In this document: positions 60,145 to 64,000 of the stretch, piece by piece
Numbering within the stretch: the first letter of the stretch is position 1
How the letters are laid out: each line of letters begins with the position of its first letter
DNA from: Chloroflexota bacterium
GTDB lineage: Bacteria; Chloroflexota; Anaerolineae; Aggregatilineales; Phototrophicaceae
NCBI GenBank assembly: GCA_023430545.1
Contig: JAEZAF010000182.1
Span: forward strand, 1-64,000
DNA length: 64,000 nt
Reading direction: 5' to 3'
The notes under the pieces: model-generated
The model's database searches: none
The model's input: only the letters and a program-made list of their open reading frames with translations
Told to the model about the DNA's origin: nothing
Program-made: the position numbers and the translations under genes

Positions 60145-61650
60145 ATGCTGCGTGTAAAACTTCAGTTTGTTGTTGTATTGATAGCAATCGGTCTCCTGTT
60201 CATACTCGATAAACTGTTTCCAATGTTCATCGTTCCTGCGTTTATCTACCCTTTTGTTCTCATCATGGGGGTGATCCTGCTGTTTGGGACCGAACTGGTC
60301 CGGTTCCCGGCATGGATATTGGGCGGAATGGCACTGGTCGCTTATCTGGTGAGCTTTTTCCTGTTCGTCCCGAACCGCGCCGAGCTTCCGTTTGTTGATC
60401 AGAGTTTCCTGCTGGGTTTGGGAACGGTGCTGCTTAGCTTTGGCCTGTTCTACTGGCTGGCGTACTCCATCAGGCAGGCGCTTCAGATTGAACGACGCAG
60501 AACTCTGAACCCGGATGTCCTGCCTCGTCTGGAAGGTGAGGCCAGAATCTCGAATGAACTCTATCGCGCTCGCCGCTTCGAACGTCCTGTCTCCGTCATT
60601 TACGCTGGCCTTCCCCTCAACCTCAACGGACGCAGCGCCAGAGATCTGGATGCAAAATCCCGTCAGGAGCTGCTTCAGGCTATTCAGTCGATTACCTATA
60701 AGTCGGACATCATTACTGAAGCAGTGGACGGCTATATCGTTGCCCTGCCTGAAAATGACCGCCGCGCAGCCCGCATCTTCACCAACCAGTTAGGCAAAAT
60801 CATGTCCGGTGCCGATAAAAGCGCGGTCATTATCGGTGCTGCCTCCTTTCCGGAAGATGGTCTTGTCACCGATGAGCTGATTAAAGTGGCACGGGATGGT
60901 GCGAAGCTCTGGGTCGAATCCGACTTCGACAGCTCACTGGGTGAGCGCAAGGGAGATCTGGCGGTAGAACTGGAAGAGCGTGTCAACATCGAGAAGAAGG
61001 CGGAATGGGTGAACCGCGTTCCGGAACCCACCGTCGAAGCTCGTCAGGTGTATCAGATGATCAAACGCTCGATTGATGTCGGTCTGGTGCTGGCGGCGAT
61101 GCCTGCTGTGCTGCCGATTATGCTGATTGTCTCACTGCTGATCTACCTTGATGACCGTCAGAATATTTTCTACATGCAGCCGCGAACCGGTTACGGAGGT
61201 AAGCGCTTCCAGATGTACAAGTTCCGCACCATGCGCGTCGGTGCGAAATCTGTTCCACCCACGACTATTGTCGCGGCTGATGGCACCCTGCGTTACATGT
61301 GGCCGGAAAAAGTCGAGAATGACCCGCGTATTACCCGAGTCGGACGGATTTTACGCAAGACCAGTCTTGATGAAATCCCGCAGCTTCTCAATATCCTGAA
61401 AGGGGATATGACACTGGTCGGCCCTCGTCCTACCTCATGGAGTGTCGATATGTATACACCGCATCAGACGACCCGCCTTACGGTGCGCCCGGGGATTACC
61501 GGTCTGTGGCAGGTCAGCGCACGCGATGCCACCAATATGGACGAGCGCCTGATCTGGGATATGAAGTACATCGATAAGGCCAATCTCTGGATGGATATCA
61601 AGATCGTATGGCTGACCTTCGTGGGTGTTTTCCAGAAGAGCGGTGTATAA
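60145..61650 (+). CDS. polyprenyl-phosphate sugar transferase fused to a degenerate GGDEF-like domain
   Basis: This 501-residue protein would start glycan synthesis by loading the first sugar-1-phosphate onto undecaprenyl phosphate. It has four N-terminal transmembrane helices (about 5-108). A soluble region at 130-260 resembles a diguanylate cyclase fold: RARRFERPVSVIY, DGYIVALPEND, and VIIGAASFPEDG with a following Ala-rich helix; the signature GGDEF reads AVDGY (193-197). The sugar transferase (about 300-501) has IKRSIDVGLVLAA, KFRTMR, RKTSLDEIPQLLNILKGDM and LVGPRPTSW, all typical of WcaJ/PssZ-type enzymes. GAGGTGACGG precedes the ATG. The extra domain suggests allosteric control. Confidence 0.88.
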   Translation: MLRVKLQFVVVLIAIGLLFILDKLFPMFIVPAFIYPFVLIMGVILLFGTELVRFPAWILGGMALVAYLVSFFLFVPNRAELPFVDQSFLLGLGTVLLSFGLFYWLAYSIRQALQIERRRTLNPDVLPRLEGEARISNELYRARRFERPVSVIYAGLPLNLNGRSARDLDAKSRQELLQAIQSITYKSDIITEAVDGYIVALPENDRRAARIFTNQLGKIMSGADKSAVIIGAASFPEDGLVTDELIKVARDGAKLWVESDFDSSLGERKGDLAVELEERVNIEKKAEWVNRVPEPTVEARQVYQMIKRSIDVGLVLAAMPAVLPIMLIVSLLIYLDDRQNIFYMQPRTGYGGKRFQMYKFRTMRVGAKSVPPTTIVAADGTLRYMWPEKVENDPRITRVGRILRKTSLDEIPQLLNILKGDMTLVGPRPTSWSVDMYTPHQTTRLTVRPGITGLWQVSARDATNMDERLIWDMKYIDKANLWMDIKIVWLTFVGVFQKSGV

Positions 61651-62017
61651 ACCACTGCTGTACGGTTGGGCCGTGGCAGAGCTATCTCGTGAGTCCTGTA
61701 TATGAGCCTGTACTTCGACTTTACCGGACTTTAACCGTTCAGTCTTTCACTCAATAGTGCCGCGTTCTCACATTTACTTACAACGTTTATCCAGTGCATC
61801 GCTGATGGCATCGTAGGCGCATCATTCGCTCTCAGATGCTGTAGATGCGATGGTGTCTCATGGTGCATGACATCAGGAGCCATGCTGTGAAGTCATGGTC
61901 TGCTGCCCGAAACAATGTGTTATGTTGTGATATACTGACCTCTGTCACATAGCGACTAGGAGTTTCATTGTCGCGAAGAAAGGCTTTAACCGTTCACCGG
62001 GAAAGGGAGCGTAAAGC
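61651..62017 (+). promoter_or_regulatory. gene-free leader of the Wzz-like gene with an extended -10 promoter
   Basis: A TTGTGATATA word (61925-61934) gives an extended -10 box TGATATACT ending at 61936, with no good -35. CTTTAACCGTTCA occurs twice as a direct repeat (61729-61741 and 61984-61996), the second between the promoter and the start codon. No ORF is supported. Confidence 0.5.
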
Positions 62018-62830
62018 GTGTCCGAAAACGATAATGTTAACGAACTGCAACCTGACATGAATGAGTCATATTCCAGCGATCCAGCCGCTGTCGAGCAGCC
62101 GGAAGATTTTTACGAGGAACCGGTTAATCAACTATATAAGGAGAATGACGTTATGGTTCCGCAGTACGCTTATGTGAGAAATGATGCCAGCATGCCCATC
62201 GCCACAGTTTACAGCGATGTGACATCCTTTCTTCGTGTCATCCTGAGCAATCTCTGGTTAATTATCCTCATTGGTGTGATCGGCACCGCACTTTCTTATT
62301 TCTACATCAGTCGGCAGCCTCAGGTCTATCAGTCGTCTGCCAGCGTGGTGATTGCGCCCAGCGCGACCAGCGATGATCTGACCCGTGTACAGGCCGACAT
62401 CCTGCGCATGAGCGGTATGCCGCTTCAGGGCACATATGTCCAGTTTCTGGAAAGCCGTAATATCCGTGAGCAGGCCATCACCGGCCTCGAAGCCCAGTAC
62501 AGCCGTGATCAGCTCGAAGATGCCGAAATCGACATCATCCCGGTTTCTAACAGCGCTGTAATCGAGGTGATTGTGCGTTCCAGCAACCCGGAACTCGCCC
62601 GTGATCTTGCGAACAAGGTGATGGAAATCGGCGGAACACGCAGCCCAGAAGCCTATCTCACGGTGTATGAACTCGATGTTCTGAATCCGGCGAGTCTTCC
62701 AGCGTCACCAGTCGCTCCGGCAGTTGCCACATCGACTATTCTCGGTGCACTGGGCAGTCTGGCGGTGGGCGTTGCACTGGCATTCCTGCTTGACAGCTAC
62801 CGTCAGTATCGTCGGAACGCACGCGGGTAA
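62018..62830 (+). CDS. Wzz/YveK-type chain-length determinant, no kinase domain
   Basis: This 270-residue polysaccharide copolymerase sets glycan chain length. A long, acidic, Tyr-containing N-terminus (residues 1-75) precedes transmembrane helix one (78-97). The periplasmic Wzz domain has PQVYQSSASVVIAP and VIEVIVRSSNPELARDLANKV, and the Pro/Ala-rich second helix ends before a basic tail (RQYRRNARG). There is no Walker motif, so any partner tyrosine kinase is encoded elsewhere. Two starts are possible: GTG 62018 (GGGAG 9 nt upstream) or ATG 62153 with a stronger AAGGAG 9 nt upstream. The flippase gene follows 50 bp later. Confidence 0.82.
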   Translation: MSENDNVNELQPDMNESYSSDPAAVEQPEDFYEEPVNQLYKENDVMVPQYAYVRNDASMPIATVYSDVTSFLRVILSNLWLIILIGVIGTALSYFYISRQPQVYQSSASVVIAPSATSDDLTRVQADILRMSGMPLQGTYVQFLESRNIREQAITGLEAQYSRDQLEDAEIDIIPVSNSAVIEVIVRSSNPELARDLANKVMEIGGTRSPEAYLTVYELDVLNPASLPASPVAPAVATSTILGALGSLAVGVALAFLLDSYRQYRRNARG

Positions 62831-62880
62831 CCGCGTCGTTTTGCTTTTCATCTTTATCATCAGCAGGAACTCAGAGCAGT

Positions 62881-64000
62881 ATGCGTAAATTATCTTCGTA
62901 TGCGGCAGGACTGTACTTTGTTCTGATCGTAGGTTCACTGATCACGATTGTCATTAAATCACTGATCACCAAACGATTTGGTGTTGAAGCATTCGGGATG
63001 TATCAGTATTTCCTGAGCCTCAACACGATCGCGACACTGTTTCTGAGCTTTGGCCTTCCTGACTTACTGACCAAAACCACCTCGGAAAAACGAGAGTTCA
63101 GCCACGATTTCAATCGGTTCGCCATCGCGCTGACTTTCATCCTGACCTTTGTCTGCGTCATTGCAGCCATCGCCCTGTGGAATGTCGTCGATGATCGGGT
63201 CTATGTCATGTCACTGATCATCATCGGCCCGTCGGTGATGCTACCGGTCGCAACTGCCATCTTCCGAGGCGATCTCTCTACAAAAGCTGAGGTTGTTTAT
63301 CGCCTTTTCCGGCGTTCTGCCCCTCTGATCTTCCTGCTGGTCGCGCTTTTGCTGGCAGTACCCCCGACGATTCAGGTTCCGAGTATCGCCCCCACCGCGG
63401 CGACCTCATCGTGGCTGCAATCCCTGTACCCATCCAATGGCCTGTCACCACTCACACCTGTGCTGACAACTGTTCTGGGCTGGTTTGCCGGATCGTTGGT
63501 GCTGCTGTATCTGATTGCACGTCGTAATCTGTTTATAGGTCCAAAGGACTTCTTAAACGTGATACGTGCCCCGTGGCTGAAACGACAGATGATCCTGTCC
63601 GCCGCTATCTGGGGGGCGGCCATCACCGGCGCGCTGGGTGGTCAGGCGGACTCACTTGTGATCGGGAATTTTCTCGGTTATTACGAACTGGGTGAGTATG
63701 CGGGTGCGCTGCTTTACTACAGTCTGCTTGGTCAGGTGCTGGAAGTATGGGGACGTCTGTATGTCACCCTGCTTCCACGTGATGACAACCGCACGTTTTA
63801 TAAGTATCGCCGCATCATGTCGCTGACGCTGGTGATGATCCCTCTGTTTGGGTTCTACACGTTTACCATCATCCCGATTACACAGAATATCCTGCTGGAT
63901 GACAGCCTGACGATGATCGTCCCGCTGTACGGAATCCTGTCGTTTGCATATGTCTTCCGTGCTGTCGAGCTGGTGAATCTGGCGCTTGCGATCACGGTCG
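62881..64000 (+). CDS. Wzx-like polysaccharide flippase (MOP superfamily), truncated by the window edge
   Basis: At least 373 codons are present and the end lies past base 64000. Multiple helices begin at residue 6 (YAAGLYFVLIVGSLITIVI), followed by KSLITKRFGVEAFGMYQYF and FLSFGLPDLL, the first MOP-family helices. The central LGGQADSLVIGNFLGYYELGEY matches the family's second-half start. It would flip the lipid-linked repeat unit across the membrane. ATG 62881 has AGGA upstream. It is probably co-transcribed with the Wzz-like gene, completing a Wzx/Wzz-type locus; no Wzy polymerase is seen inside the window. Confidence 0.85.
   Translation, partial: MRKLSSYAAGLYFVLIVGSLITIVIKSLITKRFGVEAFGMYQYFLSLNTIATLFLSFGLPDLLTKTTSEKREFSHDFNRFAIALTFILTFVCVIAAIALWNVVDDRVYVMSLIIIGPSVMLPVATAIFRGDLSTKAEVVYRLFRRSAPLIFLLVALLLAVPPTIQVPSIAPTAATSSWLQSLYPSNGLSPLTPVLTTVLGWFAGSLVLLYLIARRNLFIGPKDFLNVIRAPWLKRQMILSAAIWGAAITGALGGQADSLVIGNFLGYYELGEYAGALLYYSLLGQVLEVWGRLYVTLLPRDDNRTFYKYRRIMSLTLVMIPLFGFYTFTIIPITQNILLDDSLTMIVPLYGILSFAYVFRAVELVNLALAITV

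Overview
This window is about 57 percent GC by eye and carries roughly 48 protein genes on both strands. The gene set suggests a Chloroflexota bacterium of the Anaerolineae type. Supporting features are a Ser/Thr kinase and an adhesin-like protein with Thr/Pro-rich linkers, an SpoIIIAA-like ATPase with an R3H-type tail, GT87 and other large membrane glycosyltransferase-like proteins, and a fused cytochrome b6/subunit-IV protein next to a Rieske protein and a diheme cytochrome c. This placement is an inference; no rRNA or other marker gene is present. I found no tRNA, rRNA, CRISPR array, transposase or phage gene.

Layout. 1-4.7 kb: two divergent secreted proteins, a subtilase-fold protein cut by the left edge and a DUF11-type surface protein ending in an LPATG sorting signal. 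4.9-8.1 kb: small VOC and ABM enzymes, an MGT-type glycosyltransferase and a UPF0104-like membrane protein. 8.1-10.1 kb: mutM with an unknown membrane-anchored protein. 10.4-12.4 kb: a serine hydrolase and an ArsR-type regulator behind a promoter flanked by two matching palindromes. 12.5-16.7 kb: methyltransferase, Hsp20, MalZ-like glucosidase and a TPR membrane protein. 17.3-24.5 kb: hydroxyacid dehydrogenase, CMP-sugar synthetase-like protein, ABC-2-like permease, AddA-like helicase-nuclease and a LOG-family protein. 25-33.5 kb: GNAT-like protein, membrane glycosyltransferase-like protein, R3H ATPase, Ser/Thr kinase and RNase D. 33.7-37.9 kb: a b6f/bc-type respiratory operon (Rieske, cytochrome b, diheme cytochrome c) behind a strong promoter. 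37.9-49.8 kb: threonine synthase, MoaA, lytic transglycosylase, SGNH hydrolase, a tightly coupled deaminase/membrane-protein operon, a histidine kinase with two stand-alone receiver proteins, a GT87 protein and an acyl-CoA carboxylase beta chain. 50-55.5 kb: 2-oxoglutarate dehydrogenase E1 and E2, and an M24 peptidase. 55.6-64 kb: a surface-polysaccharide locus with a membrane glycosidase-like protein, sugar-nucleotide epimerase, GT4, an initiating sugar transferase fused to a degenerate GGDEF-like domain, a Wzz-like protein and a Wzx-like flippase cut by the right edge.

How it fits together. The respiratory operon and the OGDH genes point to a respiring heterotroph; the carboxylase beta chain and MalZ add acyl-CoA and maltodextrin metabolism. 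The right-hand locus would start, elongate, flip and length-control a surface glycan.

The least explained material is (i) the redox operon, whose cytochrome c has a coiled coil spliced into its first heme domain and whose cytochrome b has a variant Qo motif and a long soluble tail; (ii) two inverted copies of a GCAGCAA-rich element 25 kb apart; (iii) several families of intergenic palindromes, one of them nested inside another; and (iv) the sugar transferase with the GGDEF-like domain.
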